DNA from: FEN-1297 sp963787005
GTDB taxonomy: Bacteria; Bacteroidota; Ignavibacteria; Ignavibacteriales; Ignavibacteriaceae
Direction: 5' to 3'
NCBI GenBank assembly: GCA_963787005.1
Contig: CAWBBX010000099.1
Location: 21,671-85,670 of the forward strand
DNA length: 64,000 bases
The number at the start of each line of letters is the position of its first letter. The stretch's first letter is position 1. The translations under genes were made by a program, and so were the position numbers. The notes below the pieces were generated by a model. The model was not told the DNA's origin. It saw only the letters and a list, made by a program, of their open reading frames with translations, and searched no databases. Shown here piece by piece: positions 24,701-33,708 of this stretch.

Positions 24701-25612
24701 ATGGGAAACACAAAATCTAAGAACGATAAGTTTTCGATTGCACTTCTTCAGCTTTCTTTCGGGAAAAACCCGGACGACAACCTAAAAAAGGCAGTATCGT
24801 GGGTTGAGAAAGCGGCAAAGAAGGGCGCGAATGTTATCTGTCTACCCGAGCTTTTCCGGTCGCAGTATTTCTGCCAGACGGAAGACATTGCAAACTTCAA
24901 GCTGGCCGAGACAGTCCCCGGACCTTCAACAGAGGCGGTGTCTAAAATCGCTAAAAAATACGGCGCGGCTGTAATTGTCCCTGTGTTCGAAAAAAGAGCT
25001 AAGGGGGTTTACTTCAACAGCGCGGCAGTAATTTCCGAAGAAGGCAAAATGCTGGGGCTCTACAGGAAGATGCACATTCCCGATGATCCCGCATACTACG
25101 AAAAATTTTATTTTACTCCCGGCGATCTCGGATTTAAATCATTTAAAACTAAGTTCGGAAATGTAGGTACTCTTATCTGCTGGGATCAATGGTATCCCGA
25201 AGGAGCAAGGATAACGGCGCTTAAAGGAGCCGACGTAATTTTCTATCCCACCGCGATCGGCTGGCATCCTCACGAAAAGGAAGAACACGGTCAGGCGCAG
25301 TACGATTCGTGGCTAACCGTTCAGCGGGGACACGCGATTGCGAACGGAGTGTACGTTGCCGCCGCGAACAGGGTCGGACACGAAAAGCATTCGCCGGATT
25401 CGCCCGGCATAGAATTCTGGGGATCGTCTTTCATCGCCGATCCGCAGGGAGTTATAATTGCCCAAGCTTCTCAGGACAAAGAAGAAATACTTTTTGCCGA
25501 AGTCGATCCGGCGAGGATAGAATACATACGGCAGAATTGGCCGTTCTTAAGAGACAGAAGGATAGATGCCTATGACGGAATCGAAAAGAGATTTCTCGGT
25601 GAAGAAGAGTGA
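24701..25612 (+). CDS. aguB: N-carbamoylputrescine amidase
   Basis: Nitrilase-superfamily enzyme splitting N-carbamoylputrescine to putrescine, CO2 and ammonia, the last step of the agmatine deiminase route. It has 303 residues. The Glu-Lys-Cys triad is visible: 'ICLPELF' near residue 48, 'GLYRKMHIPDD' near 122 and 'LICWDQWYPE' with Cys near 160. 'AIGWHPHEKEEHGQAQYDSW' and 'NRVGHE' are typical of AguB. I start at ATG 24701; a TTG at 24695 would add two residues. aguA lies 149 bases downstream on the same strand, which confirms the pathway. Confidence 0.95.
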   Translation: MGNTKSKNDKFSIALLQLSFGKNPDDNLKKAVSWVEKAAKKGANVICLPELFRSQYFCQTEDIANFKLAETVPGPSTEAVSKIAKKYGAAVIVPVFEKRAKGVYFNSAAVISEEGKMLGLYRKMHIPDDPAYYEKFYFTPGDLGFKSFKTKFGNVGTLICWDQWYPEGARITALKGADVIFYPTAIGWHPHEKEEHGQAQYDSWLTVQRGHAIANGVYVAAANRVGHEKHSPDSPGIEFWGSSFIADPQGVIIAQASQDKEEILFAEVDPARIEYIRQNWPFLRDRRIDAYDGIEKRFLGEEE

Positions 25613-25645
25613 TGTAAGTCTTTAATTTTGATAATACGGTGCAAC

Positions 25646-25738
25646 GTGGAATAATGGAGAGTTGGAATAACGGAGTAGTAGCAATTTCTTAAAAATGTGC
25701 ATACAAAACTCCAACATTTCATTACTTCATTATTCCGG
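25646..25738. repeat. Imperfect inverted repeat, 'GGAATAATGGAG' family
   Basis: Arms of about 31 bases at 25646-25676 and 25708-25738 are reverse complements at about 21 positions, best in GGAATAATG at the outer ends and GGAGT at the inner ends. The left arm is made of related words (GGAATAATGGAG, GTTGGAATAACGGAG). It fills most of the aguB-aguA gap. It looks like a degraded copy of a dispersed element. Confidence 0.55.
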
Positions 25739-25761
25739 ATATAAGTTGAAAAAATAATTAT

Positions 25762-26838
25762 ATGGTAAAAATCAAAAAGGAAACATATCCGACCGGCTTC
25801 GAGCTTCGCATGCCCGCAGAGTGGGAAGAACATGAAGCTACGTGGCTGGGATGGCCGCATAACAAAGAGGACTGGCCGGGCAAGTTTACGCCGATAGCGT
25901 GGGTCTTCGCCGAGATAGTAAAGCGGATATCGGCAGGTGAGAAAGTCAGGATAATAGTAGAATCTAAGCAGCATAAGGATAAGGCGGAATTCGTGCTGAG
26001 ATCGGCGGAAGCATGGAACGATAACGTTGAATTTTTTATTGCTAAAACGGACCGCGGATGGATGCGCGATTCGGGTCCTGCTTTTGTTAAGAAAAAAGAC
26101 GGTAAGGTAAAAGTAGCGGCGGTAAGCTTCAGGTTTAACGGATGGGCTAAATACGATAATTATAAAAAAGATGAAAAGCTGCCTGCGTTTATCTGCTCAA
26201 AGACAAATATAAAAAGAGTTACTGCAGAATATAACGGACGCATGGTTGTATTGGAAGGGGGCTCGATAGATATAAACGGTAAAGGTACTTTGATTACCAC
26301 CGAAGAATGTCTGATGGACGATAAGACTCAGGTTAGGAACCCGGGATTTTCCAAAACAGACTATGAATCGGCATTTAATAAATATCTCGGTATAAAAAAT
26401 GTTTTATGGCTCGGGAAGGGAATAGCGGGAGACGACACCCACGGTCATGTTGATGATTTGTGCAGATTCGTGAACTCAAAAACTCTTCTGCTGGTACGTG
26501 AAAGAAACAAACGGGACGCGAATCATAAACCGCTGGAAGAGAATTGGGAGCGTGTAAAGGATTTCAGATTAGAGAACGGAAAGCGTCCTGAGGTGATCGA
26601 GCTTCCTATGCCTGAACCTGTTGTTTTCAAAGGTCAAAGACTTCCCGCAAGCTACGCGAATTTTTACATCTCGAACTCGGCGGTTTTAATGCCTACATTC
26701 AACGATCCGAACGACAGGAAGGTTCTCGGGATTTTGAGTGAAATATTTATAGATAGAAAAGTCATTGGCATCCATGCGGTTGACTTGGTTTGGGGACTCG
26801 GAACTATTCACTGCCTTACACATGAACAGCCGAAATAA
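25762..26838 (+). CDS. aguA: Agmatine deiminase
   Basis: Hydrolyses agmatine to N-carbamoylputrescine and ammonia. At 358 residues it is full length for the peptidyl-arginine-deiminase fold. Seen are 'GFELRMPAEWEEHEATWLGWPH' at the N-terminus (split here as 'GFELRMPAEWEEHEA' and 'TWLGWPH'), 'TDRGWMRDSGPAFV' near 92-105, 'LEGGSIDING', 'GDDTHGHVDD' near 223-232 and the catalytic Cys in 'HCLTHEQP' near residue 351. With aguB it completes agmatine to putrescine. The source of agmatine, an arginine decarboxylase, is not in this window. Confidence 0.96.
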   Translation: MVKIKKETYPTGFELRMPAEWEEHEATWLGWPHNKEDWPGKFTPIAWVFAEIVKRISAGEKVRIIVESKQHKDKAEFVLRSAEAWNDNVEFFIAKTDRGWMRDSGPAFVKKKDGKVKVAAVSFRFNGWAKYDNYKKDEKLPAFICSKTNIKRVTAEYNGRMVVLEGGSIDINGKGTLITTEECLMDDKTQVRNPGFSKTDYESAFNKYLGIKNVLWLGKGIAGDDTHGHVDDLCRFVNSKTLLLVRERNKRDANHKPLEENWERVKDFRLENGKRPEVIELPMPEPVVFKGQRLPASYANFYISNSAVLMPTFNDPNDRKVLGILSEIFIDRKVIGIHAVDLVWGLGTIHCLTHEQPK

Positions 26839-26853
26839 TCCGAAATGTTGAAG

Positions 26854-27243
26854 TCATTTTCTCTTTTTGCCCCGCATTATAGAATCGACACTCCAGATCC
26901 CCGCACCATACCCGATCATCAACAAAAATGAAAAAAAGTAAACAGCGGCAAGCTCGCCTCCGTTGTTGACAGGCCAAGTTCCGCGCGCCGCATGCACAAT
27001 GAAATAAGCATACAACATCTCCAAACATAAAACTGCGGCGACATACCGGGTCCTGATTCCTGCAGCGATAAGAATGCCGCCGAAAAACTCGAGTATACCA
27101 GCTATAATTAATTTTGTGCCTGAAACTTTGTGTCCTCCCATTCCGCCGAAAAGTTTCTGGATACCGTGACTTGCGAATAAAAATGCGATAGCAACCCTGT
27201 AAATAAAATAGATGTAGTTGGAATATTTTTCCTTCATAGCCAA
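26854..27243 (-). CDS. DoxX family membrane protein
   Basis: A 129-residue inner-membrane protein with four hydrophobic helices. Typical DoxX strings are 'FASHGIQKLFGGMGG', 'IIAGILEFFGGILIAAGI' and 'LEMLYAYFIVHAARGTWPVNNGGELA'. DoxX proteins are linked to quinone or thiosulfate oxidation and oxidative stress in some species, but most are unassigned. It is monocistronic, 15 bases tail-to-tail from aguA. Its promoter shares the 240-base region with the divergent transhydrogenase operon. Confidence 0.9.
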   Translation of the reverse strand: MAMKEKYSNYIYFIYRVAIAFLFASHGIQKLFGGMGGHKVSGTKLIIAGILEFFGGILIAAGIRTRYVAAVLCLEMLYAYFIVHAARGTWPVNNGGELAAVYFFSFLLMIGYGAGIWSVDSIMRGKKRK

Positions 27244-27483
27244 TTCTGTATTATGATAAATTTAAGGGACATATATTATTCAAAGATAAAGGCAATTAAA
27301 CAAACATAAAATTCATTTACCAGTAGCTTTATCACAGTTTTAAAATCGTATATATATAATCAAATAGAATTTATTCTTATCAGTAAAAGGTTTATTTATA
27401 AGGGATTTATTTGCTTTTCTGTTATTTTCCACTAAATTTTAACGTAAAAAATTATTCTTCTAACCATTAGAGGAGGAAGATTT

Positions 27484-28629
27484 GTGATTATATCCGCTCC
27501 AAAAGAAATTCTTCCGGGAGAGAACAGGGTCGCGATAACTCCCGATGTAGCTTCCAAATTTATCAAAGCAGGATTCGAGATACATATCGAAAATAACGCC
27601 GGTCTCAGCGCGGGTTTTACCGATGAACAGTATGTCTCGGCCGGTGCAAAAGTAATAGAGAAAACGGAAGACCTTTATTCTTCGTCGGATGTTATTCTAA
27701 AAGTAAATCGTCCGGTTGAGAACGGGTCTTTAAATAAACACGAGCTCGATCTGATGAAGAAGGGAACACTTCTCATCGCTTTCATGTACCCGCTTCATTA
27801 TTCGGATATTGCGAAGGAGTGCGCGGAAAAGGGGATCAACGCCATAGCGATGGATATGATACCGAGAACATCCCTAGCGCAGAAGATGGATGCTTTAAGT
27901 TCGCAGGCTAACCTAGCAGGTTACAAAAGTGTTGTTATGTCGGCTAACGAGCTCGGTAAGATATTTCCGCTGCTGATGACCGCCGCCGGTACCATTTCTC
28001 CGGCGCGAGTTGTAATCATGGGAGCGGGAGTCGCGGGACTTCAGGCGCTGGGAACCGCAAAGCGTCTCGGCGCGGTTGTAGAAGTCTCCGATATTCGTCC
28101 CGCCGTTAAGGAAGAAGTAGAAAGTCTAGGCGGCAGATTTATAGAAGTAGAGACGGACGAAACAATGCAGGACGAAGGCGGCTACGCAAAAGAAGCATCG
28201 GAAGAATTCCTGAAAAAACAAAAAGAACTGATCTTCAAGCACATTACCGAAGCCGATATTGTTATAACTACCGCATTGGTACCTGGCAAAAAAGCCCCTG
28301 TTCTGGTTACGGAGGAGATGGTAAAGAAAATGCGCCCGGGCAGTGTTGTGCTCGATATGGCGGTTGAATTCGGCGGCAACTGCGAGCTGAGCGAGAACGG
28401 AAAGACGGTGAAGAAACACGGCGTAACAATAATCGGTGAGCCTAATCTGCCGAGTCTCGTTCCTTACCACGCAAGCGAAATGTATTCTAAAAATATTCTC
28501 AACTTGGTTCAGCACATAAGCAAGGAAGGAAAGGTTGAACTTAATCTTGAAGACGAAATTGTTAAGGGTTCTTTAATTACGTACAACGGCGAAGTTGTTA
28601 ACCAGAGAATAAAGGATCTTCTTCAGTAA
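27484..28629 (+). CDS. pntAA: NAD(P) transhydrogenase, alpha subunit part 1 (NAD domain)
   Basis: NAD(H)-binding domain I of the proton-translocating transhydrogenase, which uses the proton gradient to make NADPH from NADH. It has 381 residues and is related to alanine dehydrogenase. Visible are 'KEILPGENRVAITPD' at the N-terminus, 'RTSLAQKMDALSSQANLAGYKSV' (here in two pieces, 'RTSLAQKMDALSSQ' and 'ANLAGYKSV'), the Rossmann motif 'VIMGAGVAGLQALGTAKRLGA' (core 'GAGVAGLQA' near 179) and 'GEPNLPSLVPYHASEMY'. The protein ends before any membrane helices, as in split (Rhodospirillum-type) enzymes. The start is GTG behind an excellent Shine-Dalgarno, AGAGGAGGAAG. First gene of a three-gene operon. 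Confidence 0.94.
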   Translation: MIISAPKEILPGENRVAITPDVASKFIKAGFEIHIENNAGLSAGFTDEQYVSAGAKVIEKTEDLYSSSDVILKVNRPVENGSLNKHELDLMKKGTLLIAFMYPLHYSDIAKECAEKGINAIAMDMIPRTSLAQKMDALSSQANLAGYKSVVMSANELGKIFPLLMTAAGTISPARVVIMGAGVAGLQALGTAKRLGAVVEVSDIRPAVKEEVESLGGRFIEVETDETMQDEGGYAKEASEEFLKKQKELIFKHITEADIVITTALVPGKKAPVLVTEEMVKKMRPGSVVLDMAVEFGGNCELSENGKTVKKHGVTIIGEPNLPSLVPYHASEMYSKNILNLVQHISKEGKVELNLEDEIVKGSLITYNGEVVNQRIKDLLQ

Positions 28630-28695
28630 TCATTTTTATGTGGCCGGTTTTAAAGGTCGCAGCGATTTTAAAAGAAAAAATAAAAGGTAAATCTG

Positions 28696-28977
28696 ATGGA
28701 TGTACACTTTTTAATGCTGATCTATATATTTGTGCTGGCAATTTTTGTCGGCTTCGAATTGATCACAAAAGTTCCCCCTACTCTTCATACGCCCCTCATG
28801 TCGGGTTCCAACGCGGTGTCGGGAATAACGATTGTCGGTGCCTTACTGAGCGCGGGCATGCAGGAGTTTACGATAAGCACAATTCTTGGGGTTGTAGCCG
28901 TTATCTTCGCGATGATAAACGTTGTAGGCGGATTTATGGTTACGGACAGAATGCTCAAAATGTTCAAAAAAAAGTAG
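28696..28977 (+). CDS. pntAB: NAD(P) transhydrogenase, alpha subunit part 2 (membrane)
   Basis: A 93-residue protein with three membrane helices (about residues 3-20, 34-53 and 57-80), the usual size of split PntAB. Conserved strings are 'FVGFELITKVPPTLHTPLMSGSNAVSG' (core 'TKVPPTLHTPLMSG') and 'INVVGGFMVTDRMLKMF'. It helps form the proton channel with PntB. It lies 66 bases after pntAA and eight before pntB. Confidence 0.95.
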   Translation: MDVHFLMLIYIFVLAIFVGFELITKVPPTLHTPLMSGSNAVSGITIVGALLSAGMQEFTISTILGVVAVIFAMINVVGGFMVTDRMLKMFKKK

Positions 28978-28985
28978 GGTGAAAA

Positions 28986-30368
28986 ATGGAAGTATTTATT
29001 GATATATCGTATCTGATATCCTCGATCTTTTTCATTTTGGGCATAAAGAAATTAAGCTCTCCCAAAACGGCGCGGAAAGGAAACCTCTACGCGGCTATCG
29101 GTATGCTGATCGCAATAGTTATTACTTTGCTCGATCAGCATGTACTGACTTACGAATGGATTATAATCGGGCTTGTGGTTGGCTCCGGTATCGGAGCGCT
29201 TATGGCTACCAAGGTGAAGATGACGGGCATGCCTCAGATGGTAGGTTTGCTTAATGGCTTCGGCGGCGGAGCTTCAACTCTCGTAGCTCTCTCCGAATAT
29301 TATAAGATAACTCCCAACATCCCTGTCAATACGGGGGTAGCTATCGTTCTTAGTCTCCTCATCGGCGGGGTTACTTTTACTGGGTCGATGATTGCCTTCG
29401 GAAAACTGCAGGGACTCGTAACCGGCAAAGTAGTGAAATATCCGGGACAGCATCCGCTGAATCTGCTAATGATTTTATTCGTTGTGGGCGCGGGAATATT
29501 CGTGGTTGTAAATCCGCAGGAAATCGGGTGGACTTTAGCCATCATGGGAATCTCTCTGGTGCTCGGAGTTCTTCTGGTTCTGCCGATCGGCGGAGCCGAT
29601 ATGCCGGTCGCTATTTCTCTGCTTAACTCTTATTCCGGTCTGGCTGGATCAACAACCGGTTTCGTTCTCGGCAACAGCGAGCTTATTATTGCGGGCGCGC
29701 TCGTAGGAGCATCCGGAATTATATTAACGAATATAATGTGCAAAGCAATGAACCGTTCTCTTATGAACGTTCTTCTCGGTGGATGGGGCTCGGCAGGCGG
29801 CGACAGTACGGCCGCGAGCGGTGAGGCGCCTAAAGGCGATGTAAAGTCCGTCGACGCCGAAGAGGCCGCAATGATCTTCGATTCGGCGAGCAGCGTTATT
29901 ATTGTTCCGGGATACGGAATGGCCGTAGCACAGGCACAGCACGCTGTTAGGGATCTGATGATTGCCCTTGAGAAGAAGGGAATCAAGGTCCGGTACGCTA
30001 TTCATCCGGTTGCGGGACGAATGCCCGGACACATGAACGTTCTTCTCGCGGAAGCGAACGTAGAGTACGACAAGCTTTACGCGCTCGAAGATATCAACGA
30101 TGATTTCAGCAATACGGATATAGCCCTTATTATCGGAGCAAACGACGTTGTTAATCCCGCCGCGCGGCACGATAAGAGCAGTCCCATCTTCGGCATGCCT
30201 ATCCTGAACGTTGATTACGCAAAGACGGTGATTATAAACAAGCGCTCTCTAAATGTAGGCTACGCCGGAATTGACAACGAGCTGTTCTTCGCCCCGAACA
30301 CTTTAATGTATTTCGGCGACGCGAAGGACGCGATATCGAAATTAACCAGCGAGATAAAAAACTTATAA
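28986..30368 (+). CDS. pntB: NAD(P) transhydrogenase, beta subunit
   Basis: A 460-residue protein: eight or nine membrane helices over the first 265 residues, then the NADP(H)-binding domain III. Channel helices show 'VGLLNGFGGGASTLVALSEY', 'MPVAISLLNSYSGLAGSTTGF' (core 'LLNSYSGLA') and 'IMCKAMNRSL'. Domain III shows 'VPGYGMAVAQAQHAVRDL', 'YAIHPVAGRMPGHMNVLLAEA', 'IGANDVVNPAA' and 'INKRSLNVGYAGIDN'. These are full-length, intact PntB motifs. With pntAA and pntAB this gives a complete enzyme. A perfect terminator closes the operon. Confidence 0.97.
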   Translation: MEVFIDISYLISSIFFILGIKKLSSPKTARKGNLYAAIGMLIAIVITLLDQHVLTYEWIIIGLVVGSGIGALMATKVKMTGMPQMVGLLNGFGGGASTLVALSEYYKITPNIPVNTGVAIVLSLLIGGVTFTGSMIAFGKLQGLVTGKVVKYPGQHPLNLLMILFVVGAGIFVVVNPQEIGWTLAIMGISLVLGVLLVLPIGGADMPVAISLLNSYSGLAGSTTGFVLGNSELIIAGALVGASGIILTNIMCKAMNRSLMNVLLGGWGSAGGDSTAASGEAPKGDVKSVDAEEAAMIFDSASSVIIVPGYGMAVAQAQHAVRDLMIALEKKGIKVRYAIHPVAGRMPGHMNVLLAEANVEYDKLYALEDINDDFSNTDIALIIGANDVVNPAARHDKSSPIFGMPILNVDYAKTVIINKRSLNVGYAGIDNELFFAPNTLMYFGDAKDAISKLTSEIKNL

Positions 30369-30391
30369 AGAATAAAAAAATATCTTGATGA

Positions 30392-30420
30392 AAAGCCCCT
30401 CATTATTGAGGGGCTTTATT
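30392..30420 (+). terminator. Rho-independent terminator of the pnt operon
   Basis: AAAGCCCCTCA (30392-30402), loop TTAT, TGAGGGGCTTT (30407-30417): a perfect 11-base-pair stem ending in TTTATT. The A-rich left flank would also give a T-run on the other strand, but no gene ends there. Confidence 0.95.
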
Positions 30421-30509
30421 TATGAAAAAACGCGGAAATTTTTTTACTACGGTGATAAATTAATAATAATGAGTTATATTTTGCTCGGCTTTTATTATCT
30501 CTCTAACTT

Positions 30510-31217
30510 ATGAAAATACTTTTAGTTGTCATCGGCGTTCTAACGGGGGCGGCAGTGCTGCTTCCGCAAAATAAGAAAGCGGCCGACAATTATAGAATAA
30601 AGATCGATAACTCTCTGGTTACGGCGTTCGATTTGAACGGGAAGCCTGTATACAATAAGAAATTTAATTTCCCGCAGAGCTTTTCATCGGATCTTGACGG
30701 CGACGGTATTAATGAGGTGCTTGTAGAGGATACTTATAGGAAGGGAATAAACACATATTATATTTTATATATCTTCAATACAATCGATACTTTCTCACTT
30801 GCCGATTCGGTGGTATCCGGTCTTCGTGCACCGTATGTTACCGGTTCGGAGGATGCGGGCGGTACTATAATTGTAACCGGGAACCCGAAATTTGACTCGT
30901 TTAACAAAGATACTTCGGATATATTTGTTCCGGTAAATTGCTGGATGTTCGAAAACGGCGAATTGTTCAACGTAAACGACGAGGTTTATAATCTTTTTAT
31001 CAGGGAGAGTGAGGGTATAATGGATTTTATCGACTCTTACCCGGAATCGGACGCTAAAAACTGCAGTTCCTCTAAAATACTCGAAGCGGCTATCGCAAGC
31101 GGTTATGTAAATTACCTTAATGCCGGAGAGAAAATATTAGCGGAGCAGTTCATTAAGAAGTATTATAAATGCCCCGATTTAAACGAGTTTAAAAAGAAAA
31201 TAAAAGCACTTTTATAA
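30510..31217 (+). CDS. Exported protein of unknown function with an EF-hand-like loop
   Basis: A 235-residue protein starting with a hydrophobic signal ('MKILLVVIGVLTGAAVLLP'). Near residues 55-70 it has 'FSSDLDGDGINEVLVED', the D-x-D-x-D-G-x-x-E calcium loop seen in FG-GAP/VCBS and dockerin-like proteins, followed by a beta-rich segment. The C-terminal 75 residues are helical and lysine-rich. I recognise no named family. It starts a run of closely spaced envelope genes (nine bases to the next), so it probably acts in the periplasm or at the outer membrane. Confidence 0.75.
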   Translation: MKILLVVIGVLTGAAVLLPQNKKAADNYRIKIDNSLVTAFDLNGKPVYNKKFNFPQSFSSDLDGDGINEVLVEDTYRKGINTYYILYIFNTIDTFSLADSVVSGLRAPYVTGSEDAGGTIIVTGNPKFDSFNKDTSDIFVPVNCWMFENGELFNVNDEVYNLFIRESEGIMDFIDSYPESDAKNCSSSKILEAAIASGYVNYLNAGEKILAEQFIKKYYKCPDLNEFKKKIKALL

Positions 31218-31226
31218 AGGAATAAC

Positions 31227-31466
31227 ATGAAAATAAACTGGAAGGAGTTCGTAGGCAAAACTCTCAACGTAACAATGCACGAGAATTACGGTATCAATAT
31301 GGATACCAAGTCCACGACTCCCGTTTATGAAATTGTTTTCAAAACGGGAAGGCTTACGGAGGCTTTCGACGACGGGCTTTTGCTGGAAGCGGAAAGGGAG
31401 AATGTAAAAGTGATGATTTATATACCGTACGCTTCCGTAAAGTGCGTTGAAATTTTCGATTTCTAA
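31227..31466 (+). CDS. Small conserved-looking protein, unknown function
   Basis: A 79-residue soluble protein with no signal or membrane helix. Predicted mostly beta ('KTLNVTMHENYG', 'PVYEIVFKTGRL', 'VKVMIYIPYASVKCVEIFDF'), which resembles a small barrel such as an Sm-like or SH3 fold, but I cannot assign one. An AAAGGAAT lies about eight bases before the ATG. It sits nine bases after the exported protein and 12 before DUF5103, clearly in one operon. Confidence 0.72.
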   Translation: MKINWKEFVGKTLNVTMHENYGINMDTKSTTPVYEIVFKTGRLTEAFDDGLLLEAERENVKVMIYIPYASVKCVEIFDF

Positions 31467-31478
31467 AAGGGGGTTGTT

Positions 31479-32711
31479 TTGAAAATATTCCTCGTCCTTT
31501 CTTTGCTGCTGACAATAAACGTCCTGACTTTCCCGGATAACATCCAAATAAAGAGCATGCAGGTTTATACGGGACGCGATCAGCTGTCTTTCCCCGTGCT
31601 GGATATGAAGGGGAACGGCCCGGATAAATTGACAATTGAATTTGACATACAATCCGGCTTTGAGCCTAACTTTGTTATAGTCTTCAGGTTTTGCGACAGG
31701 AATTGGCGGCCGTATCAAAATAATTTCCTTAGCAACCAGGGAAAAAACATTAAGTATAATCTTTCGTACTCGATACTTCCAAATACCGTGAAAGAAGCCC
31801 ACTATCATTACCGCGGGACTTTCCCGGATTCACGCGGCGACGTGGAATTTCCTTTCTCCGGTAAATGGAGATTTTACGTTACCGATTCGCAGGACACTTC
31901 TCTCGTTTATGCAACAGGAAAATTCTACGTCGTTTACGATACTATGAATCTCGGTTTAACTCTTAAAAGAGAACAGCTGGAGAACAAAGTTTATTTCCCG
32001 TCCGATCTGGCAAAGGTTTTTAACGTTACGGCATTATTTAATCTTCCTGATGATCTTTTTCCCTCGAACGTGGAGCAGGTTGAAATAATTGAGAACCACA
32101 AGATAGATTATCCTATTATAGTCGACCGCGCATTCAACACAAATCGGCGGCAGTATTACTGGGACGGCAATAGGAAGTTTACTTTTACCGCGAGAGATAT
32201 TCTTCCCGGTAACGAGTATAGAGAAGTTGATACGAGAAATATTAATAAGTTCACCGGAAGGAACGTTGAAGCACAAATCGACGGTCTCGAATTTTCCAGA
32301 TTTTTTAAGCTCGGTCCTCCCGATCTTAACGGAGGCGAGCTTCCGATGTTCTTTGATAATCCCAACTCAACTTATTTGAATGTCAGGTTCTCCGTCAGGC
32401 CGCCCAACGATGTGACAGACGGTGTATTTCTCGTAGGCGCTTTCAACAATTGGAAAGTTGCCCCGGGATATGAAATGAGAGAAGGCGGCGGGGTATATTC
32501 TATTACGCTTAGTCTAAAGCGCGGAATATACGATTACCAGTACGTAACCGGGTATGTTCAGGACGGAACCGTGGACGGTCAGAACTGGACCGTGCTTGAG
32601 GGGAACGATTGGGGAACTACAAACAGCTACTATGTTTTTGTTTATTACAACGACCCGAATTACGGCGGGTACGACAAAATTATTGCGTACAACAAAATTG
32701 CGAGCAAATAA
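31479..32711 (+). CDS. DUF5103 protein with C-terminal CBM48/AMPK-like domain
   Basis: A 410-residue exported protein: signal peptide 'IFLVLSLLLTINVLTFPDN', then a beta-rich DUF5103 domain. Signature strings are 'FRFCDRNWRPYQNNFLSNQG', 'AHYHYRGTFPDSRGDVEFPF' and 'SGKWRFYVTDSQDTSLVYATG'. Near residue 310-360 a second module, 'FLVGAFNNWKVAPGYEM' and 'GIYDYQYVTG', has the look of a glycogen-binding CBM48/E-set domain, common at the end of DUF5103 proteins. Function is unknown; related proteins occur with gliding or type IX secretion genes, not seen here. The start is TTG with AAAGGGGG upstream. The next gene follows after one base. Confidence 0.85.
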   Translation: MKIFLVLSLLLTINVLTFPDNIQIKSMQVYTGRDQLSFPVLDMKGNGPDKLTIEFDIQSGFEPNFVIVFRFCDRNWRPYQNNFLSNQGKNIKYNLSYSILPNTVKEAHYHYRGTFPDSRGDVEFPFSGKWRFYVTDSQDTSLVYATGKFYVVYDTMNLGLTLKREQLENKVYFPSDLAKVFNVTALFNLPDDLFPSNVEQVEIIENHKIDYPIIVDRAFNTNRRQYYWDGNRKFTFTARDILPGNEYREVDTRNINKFTGRNVEAQIDGLEFSRFFKLGPPDLNGGELPMFFDNPNSTYLNVRFSVRPPNDVTDGVFLVGAFNNWKVAPGYEMREGGGVYSITLSLKRGIYDYQYVTGYVQDGTVDGQNWTVLEGNDWGTTNSYYVFVYYNDPNYGGYDKIIAYNKIASK

Positions 32712-32712
32712 T

Positions 32713-33708
32713 ATGGCAAAATTGAAAATCGGTGTGATAGGCACCGGGCATCTCGGGAAACTACATACCAAAATGTTTAACCAGATTGATAATTGTGAAC
32801 TCCTCGGTGTGTACGACGAAAATAAAAATACAGCAAAACAGGCCGCCGATGAATATAGTTCCAAAGCTTTCGATGATCTAGATAAGCTTCTTGATTCCGT
32901 ACAAGCAGTCTCTATCGCGGCAACTACAAGCGCCCACTATGAGCTGGCAAAGAAATGTCTGGAGAAAGGTCTGCACGTTTTCGTGGAGAAGCCTATAACT
33001 GTCACTATTCCCGAAGCCGAAGAAATAGTAAAGCTAGCCGCGGAGAAAGATCTGAATTTACAGGTCGGGCACATAGAACGCTTTAATCCCGCGCTTCTCT
33101 CTCTGGAAAAATTTATCCTTCAGCCGATGTTCATACAGACGGACAGGCTTGCCCAGTTTAATCCGCGCGGCACCGACGTTGCAGTGGTCCTCGACTTGAT
33201 GATACACGACATTGATATAATTCTTAATCTCGTTAAAAGCGAGGTAAAGAAGATAGACGCGAGCGGCGTCGCTGTTGTTTCAGATACACTGGACATAGCC
33301 AATGCGAGGATAGAGTTTGAGAACGGTGCGGTCGCAAACGTTACAGCGAGCAGGATCTCACAGAAGAAGATGAGAAAGATGAGGGTATTCCAGAGAGATA
33401 ATTACATCTCTCTCGATTTTATTACAGGGGTTTCGGAGGTTTACAGGCTGCTCCCTGTTGATGAAAAGAACAGCGCTTCCATGATTTCATTCGGCGAGAT
33501 GGGAATAGGCGATAAGAAGAAGAGGATAGTTTACGAGCAGCCGGAGATTAAAGAGGTAAACGCTCTGAAATACGAGCTCGAGCTTTTCGTTAATTCGGTG
33601 CTGGAACATAAATCTCCCGTAGTTACGGGCGTTGACGGATTAAAAGCGCTGAAAGTTGCGGAGACTATAATAATGAGTATAGAGGAGAGCAGGAAATTAG
33701 GAGCTTGA
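32713..33708 (+). CDS. Gfo/Idh/MocA family sugar dehydrogenase, GnnA-like
   Basis: A 331-residue NAD(P)-dependent oxidoreductase. Rossmann motif 'IGVIGTGHLGKLHT' at 5-18, 'FVEKPIT' near 92-98 with the catalytic Lys, and 'GHIERFNPA', 'DVAVVLDLMIHDIDI' (catalytic Asp/His) and 'ANVTASRISQKKMRKMRVFQ'. These strings match the GnnA branch, which oxidises UDP-GlcNAc at C3 before amination for lipid A. The partner aminotransferase GnnB is not adjacent, so this is an inference. The open frame extends upstream, but the ATG at 32713 fits the family start. Its stop overlaps the next start (TTGA). Confidence 0.85.
   Translation: MAKLKIGVIGTGHLGKLHTKMFNQIDNCELLGVYDENKNTAKQAADEYSSKAFDDLDKLLDSVQAVSIAATTSAHYELAKKCLEKGLHVFVEKPITVTIPEAEEIVKLAAEKDLNLQVGHIERFNPALLSLEKFILQPMFIQTDRLAQFNPRGTDVAVVLDLMIHDIDIILNLVKSEVKKIDASGVAVVSDTLDIANARIEFENGAVANVTASRISQKKMRKMRVFQRDNYISLDFITGVSEVYRLLPVDEKNSASMISFGEMGIGDKKKRIVYEQPEIKEVNALKYELELFVNSVLEHKSPVVTGVDGLKALKVAETIIMSIEESRKLGA

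Noticed and set aside
28638..28982. 114-codon + frame over pntAB
   Set aside because: Out of frame with pntAB, which carries all the conserved transhydrogenase residues.
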